Shown here piece by piece: positions 1 to 5,868 of a stretch of DNA of 6,096 bases (position 1 is its first letter; the number at the start of each line of letters is the position of its first letter). Under the pieces are notes generated by a model. The model was not told where the DNA came from. It searched no databases and worked only from the letters and a program-made list of their open reading frames with translations. The position numbers and the translations under genes are program-made. Source of the DNA: Actinomycetota bacterium (lineage in GTDB: Bacteria > Actinomycetota > Thermoleophilia > Gaiellales > Gaiellaceae); the NCBI GenBank assembly GCA_013695295.1, contig JACDAS010000024.1, positions 1 to 6,096 of the forward strand. The letters run 5' to 3'.

Positions 1-248
1 GGCTCGAGGAGTACGACCGCCTGGTCGCGGAGGTCGGCGACCAGGCGCCGCCTGGCCTCATCCTCCGCGCCGCCGGCCCGACCGAGCGGGGCTGGCGGAC
101 GATCGACGTCTGGGAGTCGAAGGTGGATCTCCAACGGTTCGAGGTGGAGGCGCTCCGGCCGGCGCTGGAGCGGTCCGGCATCTCCTGGTTCGGCCGCTGG
201 GTGGCGGTCGAGGAGCTCGCGGTGCACCACCTCCTGCGGCGGGATTAG
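1..248 (+). CDS. ABM-like small protein, 3' end only
   Basis: This is the C-terminal 81 residues of a gene that starts before the window. The first complete codon is at 3 and the TAG stop is at 246-248. The visible protein begins LEEYDRLVAEVGDQAPPGLI and continues with a 'GPTERGWRTIDVWES' segment, then a helix and a closing 'ELAVHHLLRRD' strand. This order (helix with E-x-Y-D, a PPGLILR strand, a GW-x-x-x-DVWES strand, a final hydrophobic strand) is what I know from small actinobacterial proteins of the dimeric alpha/beta-barrel (antibiotic biosynthesis monooxygenase-like) fold. Members are about 95-105 aa, so perhaps 15-20 residues are missing. No specific substrate can be assigned. The family call is by recognition only. 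The next coding signal downstream is the cupin remnant on the same strand. Confidence 0.7.
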   Translation, partial: LEEYDRLVAEVGDQAPPGLILRAAGPTERGWRTIDVWESKVDLQRFEVEALRPALERSGISWFGRWVAVEELAVHHLLRRD

Positions 249-288
249 CGTCCCCCGTCGTACCGGCCGCGGAAAAGGCACCCTCCCG

Positions 289-665
289 GTTGCTACGGTA
301 CCCGGCGCGGAGAGACTCGTTGCCGGTCCGCTCCGGCTGACGCTCCCGGCAGGTGAAGGCGCCGGCCCGCACCGGCACACGCTGGAGAGCGAGACGATCG
401 TCGTCGTCGCCGGTGAGCTCGCGGTCGATACCGACGCTTGTCGCGCCGTGCTCGGCCCCGGCGAGGCCGTGTTCCTCGGCCGGGGCACGCGGCACGGATT
501 CGAGAGCGTCGGCCCCACGCCGTGCAGAGCGCTGATCTTCTGCACGCCGTCGGGCCTCGAGCGGTCTTCCGCGAGATCGGCTCCCTCGAGCCGACCGAGA
601 CGGCACCGGAGGCAGCCCTGCTCGAGGCCGCCGCCGAGCGCGCCGGCCTCGAGCTCTTCCTCTGA
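289..665 (+). pseudogene. Cupin-domain protein, frameshifted, no usable start
   Basis: A cupin fold is clear in the frame that includes the codon at 370. Motif 1 is H-R-H-x4-E-x6-G: histidines at 370-372 and 376-378, glutamate at 391-393. Motif 2 has its histidine at 493-495, in 'GRGTRHGF', with the usual Pro replaced by Gly. So all expected metal ligands (two His, Glu, His) are present. After 'CTPSGLE' (541-561) the homologous frame ends, and the usual cupin tail, 'VFREIGSL...' to 'ERAGLELFL', continues from 564 in the -1 frame to TGA at 663-665. One base is missing near 562-564. Upstream, the reading 'VATVPGAERLVAGPLRLTLP' from about 289 looks like the true N-terminus, but no ATG, GTG or TTG lies in that frame before 448. 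Two defects favour a pseudogene. A sequencing or assembly error could explain the frameshift but not easily the missing start, unless there is a second error. If functional, it would be a small metal-binding cupin of unknown substrate. Confidence 0.65.
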
Positions 666-707
666 CACTCCTCTGACACTCCTCCGAGGTGTGTCAGAGG
701 TCGCCTC
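646..707. repeat. 62-bp palindromic direct repeat, copy 1
   Basis: This matches 845-906 at 60 of 62 positions; the differences are c654/t853 and t680/c879. It begins within the last codons of the cupin remnant, includes its TGA (663-665), and contains two tandem copies of an 11-mer (CCTCTGACACT at 659-669 and 670-680). A perfect 10-bp inverted repeat follows: CCTCTGACAC (670-679) pairs with GTGTCAGAGG (691-700), around an inner CCTC-C-GAGG palindrome (681-689). The hairpin could end transcription from either strand, although no T-run follows. It could also be a REP-like dispersed element. Confidence 0.9.
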
Positions 708-864
708 AGCAGAAGCCAAGCGCGTGCTGACCGAGGCGCTCGACCGGTACGACGACCGCAGCACCCTCTTCTACAACCTCGCCTGCGCCGAGGCGGGACT
801 CGGCGAAACGGATGCAGCACTCGAGCATCTCCGCGCCGCCGTTCGCCTCGAGTTCTTCCTCTGA
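706..864 (+). pseudogene. Orphan TPR-domain fragment
   Basis: About 50 residues are readable in one frame, ending at TGA 862-864. The core, 'ALDRYDDRSTLFYNLACAEA' plus 'GETDAALEHLRAAVRL', is a good helix-turn-helix tetratricopeptide unit. It closely resembles the C-terminal TPR of actinobacterial cupin-TPR proteins, as I remember that family. In those proteins a cupin domain precedes it, and an acidic 'D-x-D-F-x-x-I' tail follows. Neither is present here. The sequence runs directly into the second repeat copy and ends 'LEFFL', just as the cupin remnant ends 'LELFL'. The only internal start is GTG 724, with no clear ribosome binding site, which would give a 46-residue peptide. The frame is open back through repeat copy 1 to 448, but that stretch of translation is low-complexity Ser-rich sequence and not a protein family. 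I read this as a truncated relic. A small expressed peptide is possible but less likely. Confidence 0.55.
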
Positions 865-906
865 CACTCCTCTGACACCCCTCCGAGGTGTGTCAGAGGT
901 CGCCTC
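845..906. repeat. 62-bp palindromic direct repeat, copy 2
   Basis: This is the second copy of the 646-707 element, offset by exactly 199 bp. It has the same tandem CCTCTGACAC units and the same right arm GTGTCAGAGG. It supplies the TGA (862-864) of the TPR fragment. It lies between the + strand TPR fragment and the end of the - strand operon (971), a convergent site where a bidirectional hairpin terminator would fit. The 199-bp offset is not a multiple of three, which is why the two stop codons fall in different frames. Confidence 0.9.
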
Positions 907-942
907 GGGGAGGCCGCCTCGGGCGCGAGCTCGCCAAGAACA

Positions 943-955
943 GCGCCCCAGGCGC
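943..955 (-). terminator. Weak hairpin after the cupredoxin gene
   Basis: On the - strand GCGCC-TGG-GGCGC forms a 5-bp stem with a 3-nt loop, followed by TGTTCTT. It lies 15 bp past the end of the last gene of the operon (TAG at 971-973). The stem is short and the T-tract imperfect, so this is a possible terminator. Repeat copy 2 just beyond it is the stronger hairpin. Nothing else is visible between 907 and 970. Confidence 0.25.
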
Positions 956-970
956 CGCGCGGGCCCTCCT

Positions 971-1336
971 CTAGCGAGCGACGACGAGCGTGGCGACCAT
1001 GCCACGCTCTCGATGGTCGGCGAGGGAGCACCAGAGCGCGAAGCGCCCGGCGAGAAACCGCGCCGAAAGGTCGCGTGTCTCCCCGGCCTGCGTGGGCGCG
1101 ATCACGTACGTCCGCGTACCGCCGCGCCGCCGCAGGCGTAGGTCGTGGGCGTCCTCGCCGAAATTCGCAAGCTGGACGATCGCTGCACCTGCCTTGATCG
1201 TCTGGCGGGAGAGGCGGAGGTTGAACTCGTCCGCGACGACCTGGAGACGCGCGGGTGGCTTCGGAGCGGCCGCCCCAGCCGGCAGCGCGAGCGCGGCGGC
1301 GATCGCCGCCGCGACGCCGAGCCGCGCGATGATCAC
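971..1336 (-). CDS. Exported cupredoxin-like blue-copper protein
   Basis: This is a 121-residue protein. Residues 1-24 form a signal peptide: Arg5, a hydrophobic Ala/Leu core, and a likely cut after 'AGAAA'. The mature part is a single cupredoxin domain. 'LQVVADEFNLRLSRQTIKAG' is the first strand pair, 'VQLANFGEDAHDLRL' carries the first ligand His64, and 'GRFALWCSLADHRERGM' carries Cys103, His108 and Met113 in the C-x4-H-x4-M spacing of type-1 copper sites. All four ligands are present, so an electron-transfer role outside the cytoplasmic membrane is likely; partners are unknown. I chose GTG at 1334-1336 because it starts right at the signal peptide and overlaps the stop of the DUF1501 gene by 4 nt (GTGA). 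A longer reading from 1399 would add 21 residues of low-quality N-terminus that lie inside the upstream gene. It is the last gene of the operon and has no clear Shine-Dalgarno site, so translation probably depends on coupling. Confidence 0.85.
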   Translation of the reverse strand: MIIARLGVAAAIAAALALPAGAAAPKPPARLQVVADEFNLRLSRQTIKAGAAIVQLANFGEDAHDLRLRRRGGTRTYVIAPTQAGETRDLSARFLAGRFALWCSLADHRERGMVATLVVAR

Positions 1337-2730
1337 TTGAGCAGCGCCGGGCGAGCGTACGAACCGGGGATCACCGGGCCGGGATCGGCCTTGAGCCACT
1401 GCTCCACGAGCGCACCGTAGACGCCGCGGAAGTCGGCCGTTGCACGGAGGTTTCCCTGCGCGTCGAGCCCGTTCTGCAGGCCCGGGAACTCGCCGATCAT
1501 CCCGCCGCGTACGCGCGCCCCGATCAGCATCCCGATTCCGGCGGCGCCGTGATCGGTTCCGTTGGAGCCGTTCTCGGCCGCGCGGCGTCCGAACTCCGAC
1601 CAGACGTGCACCAGCACCCTGTCGGCCAGGCCGCGGGCCTCGAGGTCACGCTGGAACGCGAGCAGCGAGTCCGAGGTCAGCTTCAGGGCCCGGGTCAGCT
1701 CGTCCGGCTGATCGGAGTGCGTGTCGTACATGCCGGGAGCGCGCATGGCGACGCAGTGCAGCGGCAGGCCGGCCGCGAGCATCGCCGCCAGCCCGGCCAG
1801 GCGCGTCGGGAACTGGTCGGTCGCCTGCGGGTAGGCGACGGGGCTCTTGATCGTGCTCTCCCCGTCGACGCCGGTGAACGGCTTCAGTTGCGCGCGGAGC
1901 CGGTTGACCTGCAACGCGGTCTCACCGGCCTGCGCCAGTGCCGGATCCTTGCTCTTCGAGTGGATCGCGCCGAGGTTGCCGAGCGTGACCAGCATCTGCC
2001 GGTCGAGCGGGAAGGGCGAGCCGATCTTCCGGCCGGGCGAGAAGCCGTACTTGTCCGGGCTGTCGAGGGACGCAACCGGGACACGCGCGGTCGCGAGCGA
2101 GGGCTGGAGGCGATTGTCGAGCGCGAGTCCCTGCAGCGGATTGTCCGGACGCCCGTTCAGGTCGAGGTAGCGGCCGAGCCAGCCGGTCTGGAGCCCCGGG
2201 TTGACCGCGCCGACCTCCCAGTAGTGCCGCGAGGTGAAGTGCGACTTGTCCGGATGGTCGTACCCGACCGCCGGCAGCACGGTCAGCTTGCCCTCGCCGT
2301 ACAGCGTTGCGAAGGCCTGGGCGGACGGGTGCCAGAGGAGCCGGGCATCGCCCTTGAACGGGATCCCGGAGGAGGCCGGGAGCGCAAGCTTCGGGCGCAG
2401 GACGCGATAGCGCGGGTCGCCGTCCGGAAACAGCACCGAGATCGAGTCGATGCCACCGTCGAGGAAGACGGAGACGAGCACGCGGTCGGAGGCGAGCTCG
2501 GCGGCGCTCGCGATCCCGGCGTCCAGGTGCGCGGGGCTCAGGCGCGTCCCGCCGTAGACGGCGAGCGCGAGTCCGGCCGTGCGGGCGACGAAGGAGCGGC
2601 GGGAGAGGCCGGTGCCGGCCGGGAGCGGCATGCCGGGCTCGATCGCCGGCAGCCCCTGCCCGGCCCGGGCGGCGGCGCGGCGCATCAGCTCGGTGCGCGA
2701 GAAGTCGGAGCAGGAGCAGGCTCGGGGCAT
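1333..2730 (-). CDS. DUF1501 family protein with twin-arginine motif
   Basis: This 465-residue protein has the usual length for the family. An N-terminal segment with Cys5 and Cys7 ('MPRACSCSDF') precedes a twin-arginine motif SRRSFV at 43-48 and a hydrophobic stretch (about 50-60), so Tat export is likely. Family landmarks follow in order: 'LVSVFLDGGIDSISVLFP' (85-102), 'HFTSRHYWE' (164-172), 'YDTHSDQ' (335-341), 'SEFGRR' (378-383) and 'GTDHG' (391-395). The last three resemble metal- or phosphate-site segments of the alkaline phosphatase-like superfamily, in which DUF1501 is placed; its substrate is not established. ATG at 2728-2730 shares one base with the stop of the DUF1800 gene (TGATG), and an AGG lies about 7 nt upstream. 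The frame stays open far upstream, through DUF1800, but that part is Arg/Ala-rich shadow translation. Met34 is an alternative start that would give a more normal Tat n-region. Confidence 0.9.
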   Translation of the reverse strand: MPRACSCSDFSRTELMRRAAARAGQGLPAIEPGMPLPAGTGLSRRSFVARTAGLALAVYGGTRLSPAHLDAGIASAAELASDRVLVSVFLDGGIDSISVLFPDGDPRYRVLRPKLALPASSGIPFKGDARLLWHPSAQAFATLYGEGKLTVLPAVGYDHPDKSHFTSRHYWEVGAVNPGLQTGWLGRYLDLNGRPDNPLQGLALDNRLQPSLATARVPVASLDSPDKYGFSPGRKIGSPFPLDRQMLVTLGNLGAIHSKSKDPALAQAGETALQVNRLRAQLKPFTGVDGESTIKSPVAYPQATDQFPTRLAGLAAMLAAGLPLHCVAMRAPGMYDTHSDQPDELTRALKLTSDSLLAFQRDLEARGLADRVLVHVWSEFGRRAAENGSNGTDHGAAGIGMLIGARVRGGMIGEFPGLQNGLDAQGNLRATADFRGVYGALVEQWLKADPGPVIPGSYARPALLK

Positions 2731-4076
2731 CAGCAAACCTGGTAGTCGGGGGACATGACGACTAGCTGGCGCAGCGCGTTCTCGACGATCGCCGGCGCGT
2801 TGCCGCTCGGCTTCGCCTGGGGAAGGGCCGCCTTCGCGAACTTGACCAGCAGCGCCTCCGTCTCCGGCGTCAGCGTCGGCCGGCCCCAGAAGGCGACGGC
2901 GCGCTCGACCAGCTTCTTGGCGTCGCTCGGCGGCCCGCCGGAGCGCTTCTCGGCTCCGCGCTGGGGCTCGAGCGCGATCAGGGAGATGAACCAGCGGCCG
3001 CGGAAGGTCGAGGTGTCGAGCCAGCGATCGTCGTTCCACCCGGCGACGTTGGGCGGGTAGAAGAGCCGCTGGCCGGCGAGCGCGCCAAGGCGCCACCAGA
3101 GGCTCGTGTCGATCCCACGGCTCGTCGCGCGGAGCAGCCCGGCCGCGAACACGGCCGGCGGCTTGATCATGCGTGGCCCGTTGTAGAGGTCGGGGTGCCG
3201 GAGGATCGCCTCGACGACCGGGCGCACCTCGTATCCCCCGGAGCGGTACAGGCCCTCGAGCGCGGACTGGGTCTTCGCGCCGGGCGTGGTCGGGAGGAAG
3301 TAGCTCCAGAGCTTGCGCACGAAGAACGAGGGGTGCTGGGCGTGCTCCAGGCACAGACGGGCGGAGTCCTGCCAGTCGAAGTTTCCCGAGCGGCCGAAGA
3401 TCGTCTTCGCGCCGTCGTCGTGCTGCCGCGGCTCGTAGCGGAAGTCGTAGTAGCCCGTCCCCTTCGCGCGCCGGGCCTGCCAGCCGGTCAGGGCGCGGGC
3501 CTGCTCGCGCACGTCCGACTCGGTGTAGCCCCGGTTCACCCCGAGCGTGAACAGCTCCATCAGCTCGCGGCCGTAGTTCTCGTTCGGCGAGCGCCGGGTG
3601 TTCTTGACGCCGGAGAGCCAGACGAGCATCGCGGGGTCCTTCGTCACGTTTCCGAGCAGGTCGCGGAACGAGCCGACGGCGTGGGAGCGGAAGAGCTCGT
3701 TCTGATCGAGCATCAGCTTCTGCGACTTGACGCCGACGATCGAGGTCGCGAACCAGTCGTGCCAGACGAGCGTCATCCGCTCGACGAGCGGCCGGTTCGT
3801 CCGCACCATCCGGTCGAGCCACCAGAGGTGGTCGTGGCCGGCCGCGTCGAGCGGCGCGATCGGCAGCCGCTTCTCGTCGGTCGGAGCCGGGCCGGACAGC
3901 TGCTCGGCGGGAGGCCTCGTCAGCGAGCGGACAGCGCCCTCGAGCCCGAGCTTCGCGAGCGCCGCCGCCTCACCCGGGCGAGGGCCGAAGCCCGCGCGCC
4001 AGAGCAGCCGCTCGGCCTGGGCCACGCCGAACGGCTTCGCGAACACGGGAACTGCCACTCCTGCGTTGTAGCTCAC
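2730..4076 (-). CDS. DUF1800 family protein
   Basis: This 448-residue protein is full length for DUF1800. Landmarks in order: 'AERLLWRAGFGP' (21-32), 'MTLVWHDWFATS' (101-112), 'NENYGRELMELFTLGV' (165-180), 'YTESDVREQARALTGW' (184-199), 'FFVRKLWSYF' (251-260), 'YPPNVAGWNDDRW' (340-352) and the C-terminal 'LVVMSPDYQ' (438-446). The family is widespread, usually paired with DUF1501 as here, and has no settled activity. No Sec or Tat signal is visible at the N-terminus, whereas the partner has a twin-arginine motif. Joint export of the pair is therefore conceivable, but this is inference. The start is uncertain among GTG at 4076, 4058 and 4046 (first bases on the - strand). The longest is given; none has an ideal ribosome binding site. 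The gene lies 48 bp after the glycosyltransferase gene, and its stop overlaps the DUF1501 start by one base. Confidence 0.9.
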   Translation of the reverse strand: MSYNAGVAVPVFAKPFGVAQAERLLWRAGFGPRPGEAAALAKLGLEGAVRSLTRPPAEQLSGPAPTDEKRLPIAPLDAAGHDHLWWLDRMVRTNRPLVERMTLVWHDWFATSIVGVKSQKLMLDQNELFRSHAVGSFRDLLGNVTKDPAMLVWLSGVKNTRRSPNENYGRELMELFTLGVNRGYTESDVREQARALTGWQARRAKGTGYYDFRYEPRQHDDGAKTIFGRSGNFDWQDSARLCLEHAQHPSFFVRKLWSYFLPTTPGAKTQSALEGLYRSGGYEVRPVVEAILRHPDLYNGPRMIKPPAVFAAGLLRATSRGIDTSLWWRLGALAGQRLFYPPNVAGWNDDRWLDTSTFRGRWFISLIALEPQRGAEKRSGGPPSDAKKLVERAVAFWGRPTLTPETEALLVKFAKAALPQAKPSGNAPAIVENALRQLVVMSPDYQVC

Positions 4077-4111
4077 CCTCGCGGAGCCCGGGTAAGCCAG
4101 GCGTAAAACTC

Positions 4112-4126
4112 GACCGCGGAACGGTC
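4112..4126 (-). terminator. Small hairpin at the end of the GT4 gene
   Basis: On the - strand GACCG-TTCCG-CGGTC forms a 5-bp stem with a 5-nt loop. It overlaps the glycosyltransferase stop codon and is followed by GAGTTTTACG. The 48-bp gap that holds it is the largest in the operon. It may partly end or process transcription before DUF1800. With such a short stem this is only a suggestion. Confidence 0.2.
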
Positions 4127-5276
4127 AGGTGGCCGCGCCGAGCGACGCCAGGTAGTCGCGCAGGCGCGCGACGAAGACTTCCCGCGAGAAGGCTCCGGCC
4201 CGTGCCGCGAGCGCGCTCGGGTCCCAGTCCGAGCGGGCCGCGGCCTCGATCGCCTCGCGGAGCAGGCCGAGCTCGGTCTGCTCGAGCAGCACGCCGTCCT
4301 CCCCGTCCCGGACGACGTCCCGCGCTCCCCCGCGCGCAAGCGCGATCACCGGCGTCCCGGACGCGAGCGCCTCGACCATCGTGATCCCGAAGTCCTCCTC
4401 GCCGACGTGGACGAACCCGGACGCGCGCGCCAGCAGCAGTGCGAGCTCCTCCTGCGAGACCCAGCCGAGGAGCTCGACGTTCTCCGGCAGGCGCGCGCGG
4501 AGGCGCGCCTCGAGCGGGCCGACGCCGACCATGGTCAGGCGGTGGGGGAGGCCGCGGAAGGCCTCGGCGACGAGCTCTGGGCGCTTGTACTCGACGAGGC
4601 GGTGCACCCACAGGAACCGCCCGGCCTCCTTCTCGGCCCGGTGATCGAACAACTGGACGTCCACGGGCGGGTGGATGACCTCGGCGTCGCGCCCGTAGAA
4701 GCGGCGGATGCGCTCGCGCACGGCGCCCGAGATCGCGACGTAGCCGTGCGGGCGCGCGGATGCCTCCAGGTCGAGCCGGCGGAGCCAGCCCCTGACGGCA
4801 CGGAGCGCGCGATCCTTCGGCCCGCCCGCCGCCCGGGCGTCCGTCTCCGGCAGCCAGACGTAGCGAAGCGGCGTGTAGCAGTAGCAGACGTGAATCGCGC
4901 CAGGAGCCGGCCGGGCCTGGATCGCGAAGGCGTGTGAGGACGAGATCACCAGGTCGTGCGACGAGAGGTCGAGGCCCCGAAACCAGTACGGCATCGTCGG
5001 CAGCAGCCAGCGCCAGCGTCCCGGGTCGTGGCCGCGCTGGCGGATCCCGGGGAGCGCGGCGAGCCGGCTCTCCTGCACGATCGAGCGGGCGAGCCCCGCG
5101 GGCAGCAGCTCCCTGGCCGCGTGGAACGTGTACACGTCGGGCTCGCTGCCGGCCGCGAACACGCCTGTCCGCATCGCCTCGACCGTCCGCTCGGCCCCGT
5201 GGAAGCCCTGGAACCAGTCGTGGACGATCGCCGGCCTGCCGCCGATCGGCGGTCGCTCTGGCGCGACCTCGCTCAC
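4125..5276 (-). CDS. GT4-family glycosyltransferase
   Basis: This 383-residue GT-B glycosyltransferase transfers a sugar from an activated donor to an unknown acceptor, probably for surface polysaccharide or glycolipid synthesis at the inner face of the membrane. The N-terminal domain includes 'AIVHDWFQGFHGAER' (16-30), with the early glycine-rich acceptor-side loop, and 'CYCYTPLRYVW' (131-141), which I associate with the WbaZ/mannosyltransferase-like branch of GT4. The C-terminal donor domain has 'IHPPVD' (201-206), 'FLWVHRLVEYKRPELVAEAF' (221-240; His225 where Gly is common before Arg), 'ENVELLGWVSQEEL' and the E-x7-E signature Glu294/Glu302 in 'EDFGITMVEALASGTPVIA'. The catalytic features look complete. 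The donor sugar cannot be told from sequence. GTG at 5274-5276 is the only plausible start before 'PAIVHDW'; it has a weak ribosome binding site and lies 22 bp after the upstream gene. Confidence 0.92.
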   Translation of the reverse strand: MSEVAPERPPIGGRPAIVHDWFQGFHGAERTVEAMRTGVFAAGSEPDVYTFHAARELLPAGLARSIVQESRLAALPGIRQRGHDPGRWRWLLPTMPYWFRGLDLSSHDLVISSSHAFAIQARPAPGAIHVCYCYTPLRYVWLPETDARAAGGPKDRALRAVRGWLRRLDLEASARPHGYVAISGAVRERIRRFYGRDAEVIHPPVDVQLFDHRAEKEAGRFLWVHRLVEYKRPELVAEAFRGLPHRLTMVGVGPLEARLRARLPENVELLGWVSQEELALLLARASGFVHVGEEDFGITMVEALASGTPVIALARGGARDVVRDGEDGVLLEQTELGLLREAIEAAARSDWDPSALAARAGAFSREVFVARLRDYLASLGAAT

Positions 5277-5298
5277 CGCGTCCGCTGGGTCAGGGAAC

Positions 5299-5868
5299 TC
5301 AGTCGCGCCGGGCGTCGCGGCGCCGGAAGACGGCCCCCGCCACGCAGGCGGCCGTGATCGCCATCAGCACGAAGGCGAGGAAGCCGAAGCGGCCGCCGCC
5401 GGTGTCCGAGAAGATCCCGCCGGCCGCGGCGAAGACCGCCGTGTCGGCCCCGCGCCGGACGGGCGGGAGATCCGCCTCCCGGCCCCCCTCGTCGTGCGGC
5501 GCGCTCGACTTCGGCACCGCGCGCTTTGCCTTCGGGACGGCCGGCAGCGCCTTCTGCGGCGCAGCGTAGTTCGAGGACGTCGCGATCTCCTCGAGCACCC
5601 GGGCGTCCTCGCCGCCGTCGGCGTAGACCCGCTCGGTCGTCTGCTCCGGGAGGGGCCGCACCTGCTGGGGCTTGTCGTCCCCGCCGAGGACGCTCGAGCC
5701 GCCGGCCCCGGGTAGCATCTCGCGGTACTGCGAGACCGCAGAGTACTGTTCCGACTTCTCAGGGGGATCCTTCGCGAGCGCAGCTCCGGCCGGGGCCAAG
5801 AGCGCCAGCACCATGCCCAAGGCGAGCGACGATCGCCCTGGCCGATTCCGTCTTCTGACGGGGTTCAC
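5299..5868 (-). CDS. Secreted, C-terminally anchored protein of unknown function
   Basis: This 189-residue protein is read from GTG 5866-5868. A basic n-region (RRRNRPGR) and a hydrophobic core (about 15-31) lead to a likely cut after 'AALA' (residue 32). The mature part is polar and low in predicted fold: 'KSEQYSAVSQYREMLPGAGG' (38-57), 'PLPEQTTERVYADGGEDARV' (72-91), then 'LEEIATSSNYAAPQ' and a Lys/Pro/Ala linker. A transmembrane helix (about 161-181) and the basic tail RRRDARRD end it, so it should sit outside the cell with a membrane anchor. The Q-Y-x-E-x-x-P segment resembles many uncharacterised Thermoleophilia secreted proteins, by memory. LPGAG is in the middle and not before the helix, so it is not a sortase signal. 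The start is supported by GGTGGTGGG 7 nt upstream; an ATG at 5964 would overlap the divergent gene. No function is assigned. Confidence 0.7.
   Translation of the reverse strand: MNPVRRRNRPGRSSLALGMVLALLAPAGAALAKDPPEKSEQYSAVSQYREMLPGAGGSSVLGGDDKPQQVRPLPEQTTERVYADGGEDARVLEEIATSSNYAAPQKALPAVPKAKRAVPKSSAPHDEGGREADLPPVRRGADTAVFAAAGGIFSDTGGGRFGFLAFVLMAITAACVAGAVFRRRDARRD

Noticed and set aside
293..820. - strand open frame (175 codons) across the cupin and TPR remnants
   Set aside because: It is Arg-rich with no domain features, and it opposes the cupin and TPR homology on the + strand.
448..864. A single 138-residue cupin-TPR fusion gene starting at GTG 448
   Set aside because: It would lack the HxH-E half of the cupin, and the middle part (about 564-700) is Ser/Pro-rich nonsense in this frame while the -1 frame gives the proper cupin tail.
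646..906. CRISPR array suggested by repeat-spacer-repeat
   Set aside because: There are only two copies, of 62 bp and separated by 137 bp. That is too large for a CRISPR unit, the spacer encodes a TPR fragment, and no cas gene is present.
1549..2745. Long + strand open frame (398 codons) opposite DUF1501
   Set aside because: Its translation is Arg/Gly/Val-rich with no family features, and the opposite strand encodes clear DUF1501 motifs. It is a high-GC antisense shadow.
2731..3822. Upstream extension of the DUF1501 frame to an 829-residue protein
   Set aside because: The added part is an Arg/Ala-rich out-of-frame reading of DUF1800. The DUF1501 start at 2730 is at the TGATG junction and family homology begins after it.
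3195..4106. Long + strand open frame (303 codons) opposite DUF1800
   Set aside because: It mirrors the codons of the DUF1800 gene on the other strand and shows no recognisable domain or signal.
5697..5717. LPGAG in the secreted protein as a sortase signal
   Set aside because: It lies near residues 52-56, far from the C-terminal membrane helix, whereas sortase signals directly precede that helix.
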